This document shows, one piece after another, positions 1-12,600 of a stretch of 64,000 nucleotides of DNA (position 1 is its first letter; the number at the start of each line of letters is the position of its first letter). The translations under genes were made by a program, and so were the position numbers. A model generated the notes under the pieces. That model was not told the origin of the DNA. It saw only the letters and a list, made by a program, of their open reading frames with translations, and did no database searches. The stretch is from Henricia sp. BOLD:AAB3569 (taxonomy: Eukaryota; Echinodermata; Asteroidea; Spinulosida; Echinasteridae): positions 3,906,001-3,970,000 of the forward strand of contig JBBELK010000009.1 in the NCBI GenBank assembly GCA_037783545.1, written 5' to 3'.

Positions 1-456
1 CGCTCGCCTGTTTTAACTTCAACCTGAAAAGAAAGTACGAAGAAGAAAAAAAGTGTAAATAGTGCAAATATCGTGTAGTGTATTGGCAAAAAACATCCAT
101 TTAACACTGAACGGACAAGTTTTCCCGACCTATACGATTTTGTATAATTTATATCCTTTTTAAACTAAGATATTAGGATATTAGGCTTGTGTTTACTACG
201 TCATTTTGGGGGTCAAATAATGCCATGTCATTGTTCAAGCGATGTGCGTGCGCGTTGTGTGTGTCTCTAGCATGCGTAAAGCGTTGTTTTAAGGTTCCTA
301 TTGGTAAAATAAACCATGTTACGCCTGTAACATCACTTGCACGCACATCACTTGACGCGGCATTATTTAACTCCCAAATGACGTATTCGTTAGGGGTCAA
401 TATGTTATGGATAAATATGCAGTGCCTCTTGGAGCATTGCATCAAAAGTAACTCAC

Positions 457-643
457 GATTGTAAAGTCAACCCATATTCTCAAGTCCTTTATGAGGCGAT
501 TCTTGGTGTTATAGACAGGTCTGCAGCAGGGGTCGAGTGGAAGAACTTGGGGGAAGATGCGGATCTTATGTATCTCGTCAATGTCTACTTCCTTTGTGTA
601 GAGGGCGCCGTATTCGGATTGCAGAGCCAAGTTTACGAGCTGC
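457..643 (-). CDS. Exon 13: region after the catalytic domain (last exon in the window)
   Basis: 187 bp, residues 753-815, ending in phase 0 at ATC|GTGAGT. It encodes [20 protein letters not shown] and a hydrophobic-aromatic end. By position it would enter the xylosyltransferase C-terminal domain, but I cannot match it motif by motif. The gene continues left of position 1, so stop codon and 3'UTR are not visible. Confidence 0.85.
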
Positions 644-3600
644 CTGTAAATTTTCAAAACATTGAAGCGGTGCTAATTTAGCAATTGTCAAAGTGTTTAC
701 AAGAACAAAATAGAATAATGAAGATTAATATACGTCGAGTAAGGGCAAACACTAATTAACATTCATTCTCCCCGACGCAAGCGAAATCAATTACTGAATA
801 ATGAAGATAATTTCACTAAATTTCACTTGCTTACTGCAATTGTGCCCAAGCTATTTGCTCCTATTCAAGTGTATATCTATGGCAATAAAACAAAATGTTA
901 TTCACAAAAATGTCTTTTTTTTAACCCAGTTTTTGAACAAAATGGCAGTGCATATAGCCATTGCTGGAATTCCATTCTTTGTGAAATTTGCATATCTGCT
1001 TTTTAGTTGGTATATTTCTCGTCATGAAAATACCGAACTCGCCTTCGGCTCATTCGGTATTTTCATGACTCGTGCGGTATATTCTCATATCACCCTCAAA
1101 GACATCCAATATTATATAATTACCTGATCAAACTTTCCGACATGTGGTTTTTGAGAAGGTCCTGGTAGTACTTCCCTGAACTCAGCTCCAGGGCAAACAT
1201 ACGGACGGGGTTGGTTACCGCACCCTCGAACTTCCGTGCAAAGAATAAGTTGTGAGCCAAGTTGCCGATCATGTCAATATCCTGAACTTCAAATGTTCCT
1301 GGGCCCTGTCAAAGATGAAAATCATGGGATAAATGAAAAATCAAACGGTCCTCATCAGGATTCGAACCCATGACCTCGGGTGATTAGGCACCATACCAAA
1401 ATATCGTGTTCATTATTTTGTGACCATGCCCCTAAGGGGCTTGTCCAAAGTTATCAACTTTTCACAGTTCTAAAGAGAGTAGTAATTTTCAAAACCCCTC
1501 CTTCGCCCCGAAATACTACTTATCAACATCTTTCTGTAAGTACCATGAAATGCCAACATTTCAGATTGCATGTAAAGTCCTACGCTACCCTTGACCCCCC
1601 TCCCCCTTCCTAGTCTTTGTAGAACTGTGAAAACATTTACGACTTTGGACGGCCCTTAGATAAACATCACTGTAGATAAATGTAAAATATGACTGCATAA
1701 AAAAGAACAGTTTACCTGGCCACAGAAATCAATATCTTCAGTATGCCGGCAAAATCCTTTGTCATCTTTACGAGCAAATGACTTGAGATGGTGGAGATTA
1801 TAATGGATGTAGGTCTCCCTGTTGGAAAGTAATGTAGCAAAACGTTTCAAGATTTAGAGTTTAACCCATTAGTCCTCAAAGCGCCCAAAACCGCCCTGCA
1901 GTTTTCTCCTCAAAGCGCCCAAAACCGCCCTGCAGCTTTCTCCTCAAAGCGCCTAAAACCGCCGTGCAGCTTTCTCCTCAAAAGCACCCAAAATTGCGCT
2001 GCATTTCTTCCATATTTTACTCAGTGAAATTCAAGTTTCTGCAAACACACCCTCAATTGATAGGTATGTACTCATAGCTTGACTCATCCTTTTTCGAATC
2101 TTGTGTTCAGTAAGGGCTCTTGTGTTTTAAGTGAATGGTAAAAAAAAGTGGATGCACATATTTAAAAAAAAAAACACTTTCAGTTGTTAATTTCTTACAA
2201 AAAGGGCCATCTTGGACAGATAAAAAAACTCATGTCATGTTTGTTACCATTGCTATAAGTTTTTCTTGTCAACTCATGAAGCAACATTTTGGGTCATTGT
2301 AAAGAAATATTCAAAGTGATACAGTCATGTTGACTGACCTGTACGGTGAAATCTTGAGCATGGAAGCCATAAAGGACTCATCAGGAATAATACTGGTCAT
2401 TGTGAAGAACTGAATACTGTCCATTTTGGGGCCTCGGTTGTGACCAGTAACTAGGTTGAGAAAGTCTCTGTAAGGTACACAAATCATGTATTAAAAGATT
2501 CATTGATAACAAGCAAGTTCATAAAACAGTGTGAAATTATAGCCTTGTGTAAAATTCGGAAGCAATTTTTAATTATTTTTAATCAAGTCCCCTGAATTAA
2601 CTGTACAGAATACACACTACTAATCGAAAAGGTACCAGACTACAAGTGCATTCAAAGTCGTGTTGCAGAGATGTGACTTAGAATGCATATTATAGTCTTT
2701 TCCAAATTATTTTAGGAAACTAATTCAGAAAACAACCGACACCAATTGTGAGGAACTTTGGCCGAGTGGTATGGGTCAGCGGCTCGCAACACTTGTAAAA
2801 AATTGAATTTACGAGTTCGACACCAAGCCGTGGTACCTGTGTCCTTGAGCAAGGCACTTAAACACACTTGCTCCATCCTTCAGAAGGGATGTAAAGCCGT
2901 TGGTCCAGTGTGTTGTGTATTAACACACTTAAAAGATCCAAGAGCATTATTTTGGGAAGAGTAAGGGATTCCCCAGTGTCTCTTGTTGTTGGTTGCCAAT
3001 GGCGCCACCCACCTATGCTTATCTCTTGAAAAAATGTGGAATAAAAGCACTATATGAATTTCTAACAATTCCTGCAATTCCAATTGTGGCATTTTCTGTA
3101 ACCATACCAAATTGACCAAAATTTCCCCCAGATTTTCATGGTCCGACCTTACCTCGATAAAACAGCCCACTGCGATGTGCTGTGCATGTCAGTCCAAGCG
3201 GGTCTTCTCCCACGAGTCGACACATTATAAACATGGCCTCCGCAGCCGTACCACACTGTGAAGTCTGTGGGCTTATCAGAACGGTCGTTCCAATTGCCAT
3301 TTTGCCTCATGAAGTTGAAACCTGCCACCAAGGAAAAAAACCAAAAATACTGAATAAAGCCATTTCACAGGTTTTAAAATGTTATGGACAGGACTTTTTT
3401 TTACAGATTTTCAAGTTATTTACATTAATACTAGTGCAGATAGTAATACTTCTTAAGTCCAACTTCTAGTACCAGCCTCCATAAGAGCCGCTGAGACAGG
3501 GTGTACCACTCTACCTGGAGTGCCTCCCTGAGCTCCTACATGTCTAGGGTTGTTTGAAAAGATGATGCATGGATGCAGTGGTCAGCTCATTCCACGCAGG

Positions 3601-6600
3601 TTCTTTTTGATAACCCAACAAAACTGGTTTTCTGAGAGCCCTTAAATACAGGATTATCCCAGAAACAGAAAATGTCTCATTTCATTACTGTGGGAATAAC
3701 TTTGCACAAACGGGTCCTCTTGGAACTGAAAGAAATCACTAAAGCGGAAAAGCAAATTCAAAATAGATGGTCGATCAGTGCCTTGTTGAAAGTCTACTGT
3801 ATTCAACAAACATCTATTCTAATAAATTGCGGTTTTTGTTTGTTTTTGTTTGTTTGTTTGTTTGTTTTGGTTAGAAGTGAGCAAACTCTATTTTCTGCAA
3901 TATTTTTTCCACCCTGTTTCTGTGCTCAGGTGTTACCAAGTCCAATTTTAGTGTACGCTAGCTCTGACATTCAATTACTTCCCCCCCTCTCCAAGCTAGT
4001 TAGATACATGTCCGTCACACAATGACAACTGCTCCAGGATTTACCTAGGGGAAAGGGGAGAGTGAGATGTGGATCCGACATTTTCCAATCATCCACACAT
4101 ATTAATCCCGCAGAGAGCGTGGGCATATTGCAGCGCAGCCGTTGCCCGTAACCATACAAGATAGAACTGCCTTCACATTCGTCTTAAAGAAGCATGTCTA
4201 GCAGTCGATTTTACGAAACATTTGCGTGTTATCTTTGGAAGAATGTTGCGCAACTTACGCAATAAAATGTTGCGCAAGTGGGCTTGCGCAACTGCGTAAA
4301 TTTCGTGAAATGGGCTGCAGATCACATTTTTTACCTCCCATTTTTCCGTGGGTGTTGAGATTTTGATACCATATCATTTGTCACATTTTTCTCATTACCA
4401 CTCTGAAATTTCTCGTTTTAATTCTGTATATTTTCAAGGATATCATAAAAAAAAACAATATTTTGCAAATTAATTTATCTGCAGTAATTACACCAACCTT
4501 TTTGCTGTCGCATCCAAATTCTTAGGTTAAAACGAAACACATTTTCTGGAAAAATCTGAACATGCTCCTTAAACAGTGGTTGTAGAGTTAGATGCAGGGC
4601 TTTTGCATCAAATTACCGTGGATACAGGATAACTCGGATCTTAACCGGCAGGTCTAATCCAAAATTGGCTCCAGAGAGCACGGCCAAATTGATCAAAATT
4701 CTTGCCAACATTAATCAGAATGGAAAACTAGTCTGACAAATATTTGCTTCGGGTGCAATGTTACACGCATATTTCATATTTGAAACCGCTGCTACAAAAT
4801 CTGCTTGTAACATCTGTAATACAGCCGATTTTTCCGATCAAAGTGACTGCTAATGTGCATTATAATTTTAATGAAGGAAAACCATAAGCTGAGGGACTTT
4901 CTGTCATTCAACAGCTGAAATTTCTCATTTCTCGGAACTATTGACCTTTTCCACGGTGCAGCCATCTTTGACTCGTAGGTGTCTGGCACAATCAGTGCGT
5001 CTGCGCAATAGTGCATGTAATCATCCATTGTTGTTTTGAGAGAATGACTCACGCTGCATGTTTTCTTGATCACTCTTATGTGTGTGTCATTGACTACATT
5101 CATTTTAATAAGGAAAAAGGAAGATAGCTGCACTGTGATAAAGGTCTATTGATTCATAGGATTATTGTGGGGAAAAAAATGGTTTTGGAAACTGTGCCTT
5201 ATCTTCATAGAATGACCTAATTATTGAATTGGCCAAAAGCCTAAAATGTGCCAAAGAGACACCAACCTCTAGCCGAAGCCAACATCGCAGCCACATCATC
5301 CACGTCCCTGATAGGAAGGTCCGCTCCGCTGAGATTGATGCTAAAATCCCAGGCTCCCATCCGAAGTAGCTCTTCGAAACCCTGCACCAAGAGGAAATGA
5401 GAAAAGTGCTTTCTAAATGGGTCCATGGCATAACAAGTAGCGGTCAAAGAAAATGATCAACGTATAATCGGCAATATGAGAAACTGTCTCAAGTTACCGT
5501 GTGGTTAGTCTTTACACATAATTCATTACACAAGATTGAGGGTTTTGTACTGGTATTTGTTACAACTAGTTAACCATGCAAGAAAAGTACATGTACAATG
5601 GGGTGTACCCCACGAAATAAATAAGTCCATATTATTCTTATAATTATTTGACTACAGACCTGGTTTCCACAAGCACAATAGACCGTATCGAATAGCTGCC
5701 ATTTCATGGATTCCAATGAAGTCTGTAATAATGCGATTTCACGCTGGCTTTTATCTCCTAATTCCTTTATACCATTATGCAGCTTTAATGAATTTACATA
5801 TAAATACATGTATGTACATGTAGGAGTTCCTCTATTTGAACTAGCAATGAGCATCAGAATTACAAAACAAACTGGCGCTTCATTGCTTTAGTGTTTAACT
5901 TACAGGCATTGACATTAACTGAGGCCACCGTGGCCAATGACCTCATGCCCTGCTGAGTTGGCCCTAATGCCCCTTATATACACTTTATGAGGCCAACTTG
6001 GCCAGGATGCCCTATCTTCTTAAATTTCATGAGGCTTGTACACACTAATAACCAGTACACATTTTGAACAAAGTTATCAGAAGTGCCCCTCTATTTGGCC
6101 TCAGTGCCATTTCAAATCTGCACAAAATTAAGGCCCCTTATAATTTCATGAAAAAACAAAATGTGAAGCTACGAAACTTTTTAAAATGGCATAACATGAA
6201 TAAAATTCTCACAAGATTGCTGCAAAGTCTACACAATAAAAGGTTGTGCAAACAGGCTTATACAAATGTCTCAGGATTCAAAACATTAATTAACATTTGC
6301 ACCACGCCACTTTCTCCCTAATGTGCATCCCCCGATGAGTTACAAATGTTGATTTCAGAAACCCTGTGGCACTCCTACGACCGGGTGTCTTGGGAGGATC
6401 GCGAAAGAAAGAGAGACGTCTGTTTTGCTAACGACTCAAGTACGTCAGCCAACCCCTACTCAAAGGGAGACTACAGTCACGGTCGAGCTGGCTCGGTTAG
6501 CCCACTGTGGAGAAGAGATATAGGGACGGTCGCGGCTGGAATTCTTAAGTGTGTGGCATTTACTTCTGAAGGTACGGGGACCCGTTGTGTGTGCGAGTAC

Positions 6601-9600
6601 GGGGCAAAATAACAGTGCCTGTGGCACCGGCGTGTGTTTTAGCAGTGCAATGTCAACATGAGCTGTTTGTGCGAGGAGCTGGGAAGATTTTATTAACCGT
6701 GCATGTTGAAACATCGATGTTTGGTGAATCAATAAGTCAAACGGCAAATACTGCGCTTTCAAAAGCTACTTGTGAAAGAAAGGATCAATTATTTTGAATT
6801 AACATAAATATGACGATGATTTCAATGAATATCTATAGTGTAAAAGTCACTGAAATTCAAATAAAATACGTGAAGTATCTGAACAGATTTTAATACACAC
6901 TTTATATGTCAATGTCAAACTCGGGATAGCCCTGCATTGATTTCAACTTTGGTTGAGAGATTTGTAGCATGTAGTTTAGATGTGGTCAGAACGGTCATTA
7001 CTTTGCCCAGTTGCACATTCATGCAGTGAAAACATGTGCCTCATAGCTCAGCTGGTAGAGCATCTGCCCAGTGTGTCAGAGGTCTTGGGGAAACCCGAGG
7101 GAGTATACCACTGTGCCTCATAGCTCAGCTGGTAGAGCATCTGCCCAGTGCGTCAGAGGTCTTGGGGAAACCCGAGGGAGTATACCACTGTGCCTCATAG
7201 CTTAGCTGGTAGAGCATCTGCCCAGTGTGTCAGAGGTCTTGGGAAACCCGAGGGAGTATACCACTGTGCCTCATAGCTCAGCTGGTAGAGCATCTGCCCG
7301 GTGTGTCAGAGGTCTTGGGGGAAAACCTGAAGGAGTATACTATTGTGCCTAATAGCTACAGCAGCTAATAGAGCATCTGCCTGGAGATTCAGAGGTCTAA
7401 GGTTCAAATTCAGATGAGAAACAAATATTTGGTTTGGTTGTTTCATGATATTGCAGGAAAAACTTGAGGGAGTATACATGTACAACTGTGCCTCATAGAT
7501 CTGCTAGTAGAGTATCTTCCCGGAGAATCAGTGGTCCCGGGTTTGAATCTTTCTCTTAAATCCTATATGTTTGGTTGTTTCATTTCAATATCGTAGGAAA
7601 AACCTGAGGGAGCATACCACTTTGCCCCATAGCTCAGCTGGTAGAGCATTTGCATGGTGTATCAGAGGTCTCAGGTTCGAATCCTATCTTTGATATGAAA
7701 ACAAGAAGACATTTCAACAGAAGATTCAATATTCTAAACATAACCTCTTCCAGAATGATTCACACACACACTTCAATGTGAAGAGCCAAGGCACTCCTCT
7801 CCACACCAACCCATCCATATTTATGGCTCTCTCTCTCTGAAACCTGAGCAAATTTACTCAGCAGACGCAAGCTAAGAGGATTTTTTTCTCTTCACCGCTG
7901 CATTCAATTCCTCAAATCCCCCAAACATTGAAACTGAAAAGAACTGACTGGCATCCATGTATATTCATTTTAACTCACCTTTGGGGGGTTTTTGCAACTT
8001 AAATTCATGGTTGATGTCACGTTTCTGAGGTTGATGCATTACTGCTAAAAGCTTCCTACATGTATTTGATACCCATAGTGCCTCACCCGACCGCTCTCCC
8101 CTCCCTTTCTTTTTTAATCCAGGCAATAAATTGTGTTGGAGTAACAGGTCTTAAGTTTGTGAAGCCACTAAAATTGAGTGTAGGGATGCAGCATCACTAA
8201 CGGACATTAACATCAATGCACAGACAAGGCACACGCTTATGTACATGTACACAATGTATATATCCCAAATGAACAAGTGTTGCCTACAAATATGAAGTGA
8301 TCATAGGAATAAAGGTTGTTTTTTTTCATTTTTAGAGGAGAGTTTTTAGACTGGTTTTCAATGTAAGGTACATCCTGGTTATTTTTTTTAGAACAGTACA
8401 AAATATACAAAGTTATCACTGCCATATGGAACTTTTGGCCAAACAGAAGAAAATAATATTGTACTTTACATACTTTTTGCACAGAAGCCATCTTAGTCGG
8501 CAAATAACTTTAGTTGGGGTCCAAGGGAAAACCCGAGGGAGTCTACATGTACAACTGTGTCTCATAGCTCAGCTGGTAGAGCATCTGCCCAGTGAGTCAG
8601 AGGTCTTGGGGAAACCTGAAGGAGTACACCACTGTACCTCCTAGCTCAGCTGGTAGAGCATCTGCCCGGTGAGTCAGATGTCTTGGGGGAAAACCTGAAG
8701 GAGTATACCACTGAGCCTCATACTTGTAGCTCAGCTGGTAGAGCATCTGAGTGTCAGATGTTTTGGGTTCGAATACAGAATACTATGATTTTTTTATTGA
8801 TTTCATTTCCATGGTGATTAGGCACCACACCAAATGTTGTGTTCAGTATCTCACACTGAAACAAAGTCAAAAGGGGTTTGTATGTTGAATATCTCTTGTT
8901 GCTCAAATCAGAGGCAAACATCAGGCCGAAATCAAACACCAAGCCAACCCTTTTGCAGTTGCTTACAAACAGTATCGAATTCTCCACGACAGGCCGTATC
9001 CCCTTACGCCTTTTGGGGACACCAGAAATCAGACTCGAGTCCGCCTAATTATGCAAGGGCGGTATGGTGTGCGTAGCTGAGCATTCCAGTCGCAAAGCAT
9101 TTGCATTCAGCCGTGACCTATAAAGGAGGCAGGTGTTTCGTGATACAACAGACCAGAGCACGCAGAGCAATGACACCAGACTTGGCTCCGGAGGGGATGA
9201 GGAAGGGGGGAGGGCGAGCATAGGAAGAGAGATGCACCTGGAGTGCCACCTCAGGAGCTCAGGATGCAATGTCCCAGATTTCCTTCTTGTCACGGTTTGT
9301 AGGATTTTGTCTTCTGTTTTAAGAGAGGGTGGGCAGGTGGGGGAAAATGGCAAGCAGTGATGGAGCATACTTTCTGGGGGCAGATTCTTGGATTTTTGCA
9401 TGTGGATCATGTTCCCAACTCATCCCCCGCCTTCTCAGAAAAGAGACAGAACATGATACTTGGTATCAGTATGGTGTCTTGGGTAAACCTGAGGGAGCAT
9501 TAATACCACTAAGGCCATTCCACGAAGTTGACGCACAAAGTGTGACATTTTTTCCTTTATACAAAATGATAAATAAGGGAGCAACAAGTCATTTGTATAT

Positions 9601-12600
9601 ATTTTTTTGCATAATGTGGAGGCTTACACTGTTTGGGGCAATTTTGAAGTGCCTTCATTTTAAATTATTATTGAACAAAGTGTGATTGTGGATGTAACTG
9701 GGAAACCAAATCAGTTTAACTTCTTTCACCCCAACTCCAAAGTCTTCATGTTGAATTTGAAATGAACACAGTTCTCAAACTAAATAATCTTTCTTTTTTT
9801 TATTTAAATTTCCGTGTGGTTCAAGAAAATATGTTGCAAAACACCAAGTGTCCAACCTGCATTTGCAAAACATTTCATTTGCAAAAAAATTCCATTTAGT
9901 TGACGTCCGCTTGTTAATTTTTCATTCAACAGCTACAATTTCTGAGTACTATTGATTCATGGGGTTATCAAGGGCAAAAAATAGGGTCAAAATGTCTTCG
10001 ATGTTACAGAGAAACCATGCCTCAACTTCATGAAATGTCCCATTTAGTCTTGTAGCTCAGCCAGTAGAGCACCTGTGGAGTTTGTCAGAGGTCTTGGGTT
10101 CAAATCCCAATACACACCATGCAATTTTTATCTAAATTTTCATCTTTGTTACAAAAAGGGTTGAGACTTTTTCCTTTCTTTCCTGCATGCATGCACATAC
10201 ATGTATTTTAGACCGTGTTTACACTGGTCCCGAGCTCAGGATCAAGATTGATCCCCTGATAAGAATGTGTCAGTGTTAACCGCAATGATCCTAAGTGCCA
10301 CGTTTACATTCTGTAGTTGATTTCGAGCGCGGTGCTAGAAGTTGCAGTCATGCTCTATGTGTGTATGTACTGATCAATGTGTGCATGGGTTGTGCATGTA
10401 CAGTGTACAAGGCTATTTTAATTTCGTGGGCTTTTGCCCCGCCACGGCTGTGGAGCGGATGCGGTAAAGATTAATTGCTTATCTAACCGCAAACTCATCC
10501 CGAGCTCGGGATCAAACCCTCCGTCAACGCGAGACCAAAATCTCGGGGTCTGATCCGGGGCTAATTTGCTCTCGAGAACGTTTACACTTAGTTTTTTATC
10601 CGGGGCTGATCCCAAGCTTGGTGTTCAACCCCGAGCTCGGGATCAAGTGTAAGCAGGGTGCTATGGACGGCTCCTAACACAGTACTGTTCTCAAAAATCA
10701 TACCCCGCAATTTGTCCAGAATAAAAATGGACCGTTAATTTTTGCTCTCAGTGTGACGCATATTATAAACCGAGCCTTAGTGCCATGGTGGATAAAATTC
10801 TCCACATGATATGCCAGACTACATGCAAGGCCCAGTCAAGCACACAGTGCAATAATGTACAGGTATATGGTACATGTACAGGTATATGGTACCGGTACAT
10901 GTACAGGAAATCAATATGACCACACAATATTTAAAATGTGATGCATTAGACCTATGGCACATCAGAGGTTTTTTTCAAGGAGTAAATAGATCCCCATGCC
11001 GGAAATTGGGCCGGTTACTTACACCTCCTCATGCTCCACAGCACAGGGAAATGGAGGTAAAATTGAGAGATTATGCAGCGGTACGAAGGAATACACAACT
11101 AAAGTGTGACGTCGGTTGCCAGGGTTACTGGATCTAAACATTCACTGGTAATCTGAAACGTCAATTGATAAAGCACAGGGAAACAGTTCACTGGTTTTAG
11201 TGTAGACCCAGTAACCCTGGCAACACACAAAAGGTGTTTCACTTTACTGTATTCATTTCACACAAGAGAAAAAAAAGGAAAGGAAGGGGCATGCGCAGTT
11301 TCCCGCTTTGCTGCGGGCGCCCATCTCCCGACTCCTTGGCTTTTGAGTCTGCATTTCTTTTAATAGGCTACCCGGCGATAGAGCCGACTACTGCTCGGGT
11401 CTGCAGTTTCCTTCCCATGTGCAAGCACCAGGTACCCATTTTACCCCTGGGTGGAGAGAAGCAATGCGTGACAAAGTACCTTGCTCAAGGGTACATGCAC
11501 CATGGATGAGCCGGACCGGGATTCGAACCCACTACCTTTGGAACTAATCAAGGTTTTGAATACGATCCACTAGACCGCTCTGCCATAGTACTCCACGAGA
11601 GGACATAGTGGAAATGCTCCAATGGGGATACATAGAAAACATGATTTATCCTTTGGTAGTAGAAATCCTTTTAACACTAGGAAAAATAACATGAATATTC
11701 AATTTCAATGAAGATACTACTACTATCAATGGGTATTATAGAACAGAGAATATCACCAAATATTATAGCCATGCAATGGGTAGGACAAACTTGTGCAGTA
11801 CAACTTCTGTTCACTTCAACTTTTGCTATAAAAGAGGCCACCAAAACATTTAAGCTTTCAATTAAGACTTTCAACCCATATTTTCAACCTATATTTTCAA
11901 CCTATATTTTCAATTTTTTGTTAACTTTACGGTAAATGAAATACTTACAATATCCAGTACCCTGACCAAACAATCTTTATTAATGTGTTGTGTATCATTT
12001 TTCAAATATGAAAATCGCAATTTCCTTTTGAAGTTGGTCTTCACTATGTAAAACACTTCTTTTATTGCTCAGTTTTGCTAGAAGTCATCAACCCGAACAC
12101 CATCCTAAATTTTCCAAACCATTCCGTCTTGCTGTCACTGCAAATGGAATCAATTCTACCAAGCATTTCTTCCTCGAGCGCATCAACTGTTTCATCTTCT
12201 CCCCCTCCAACACTCCGTCGTTTTTCGCAATTGATCCATCACTCCGAATTACTTTCCAATTTGACACGTTTCCCTGTGCTGGAATCCCCTCCGGCTATTT
12301 CCCGTCAACCACATGGGGCGCTCGTGAATTTTCTTGATAATTTAATTGACTGTTTCTCCCACCAGCTAACCGACCGGTCGAAAAAGTGGGAGAGAGTAAA
12401 AGAAAAATCTGCAAAATGCACACCGCTTGTTAGGACTGAAACCTTCCCTGCAGATCATATGGCAGAAAATAGATTGGTATGTCCTGGAGTGCACTAGTGA
12501 GCAACACTATACCCAGAAGTGTTGCAGTGTTTTTATTTCCTTGAAATCGCCAGACTCGTTTTCATCGTTCTGTGTGAAGAGCAACAGCACTCCATATTGA

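Noticed and set aside
1021..1069. Transcription terminator
   Set aside because: A hairpin of this kind has no such role in animal polymerase II genes, and a related copy elsewhere shows it is a repeat.
3182..3469. Plus-strand open frame across exon 9
   Set aside because: Antisense to an exon with clear family motifs; no independent support.
7036..8778. CRISPR array
   Set aside because: Units of 77 bp are tRNA-derived with no unique spacers, and the genome is animal.
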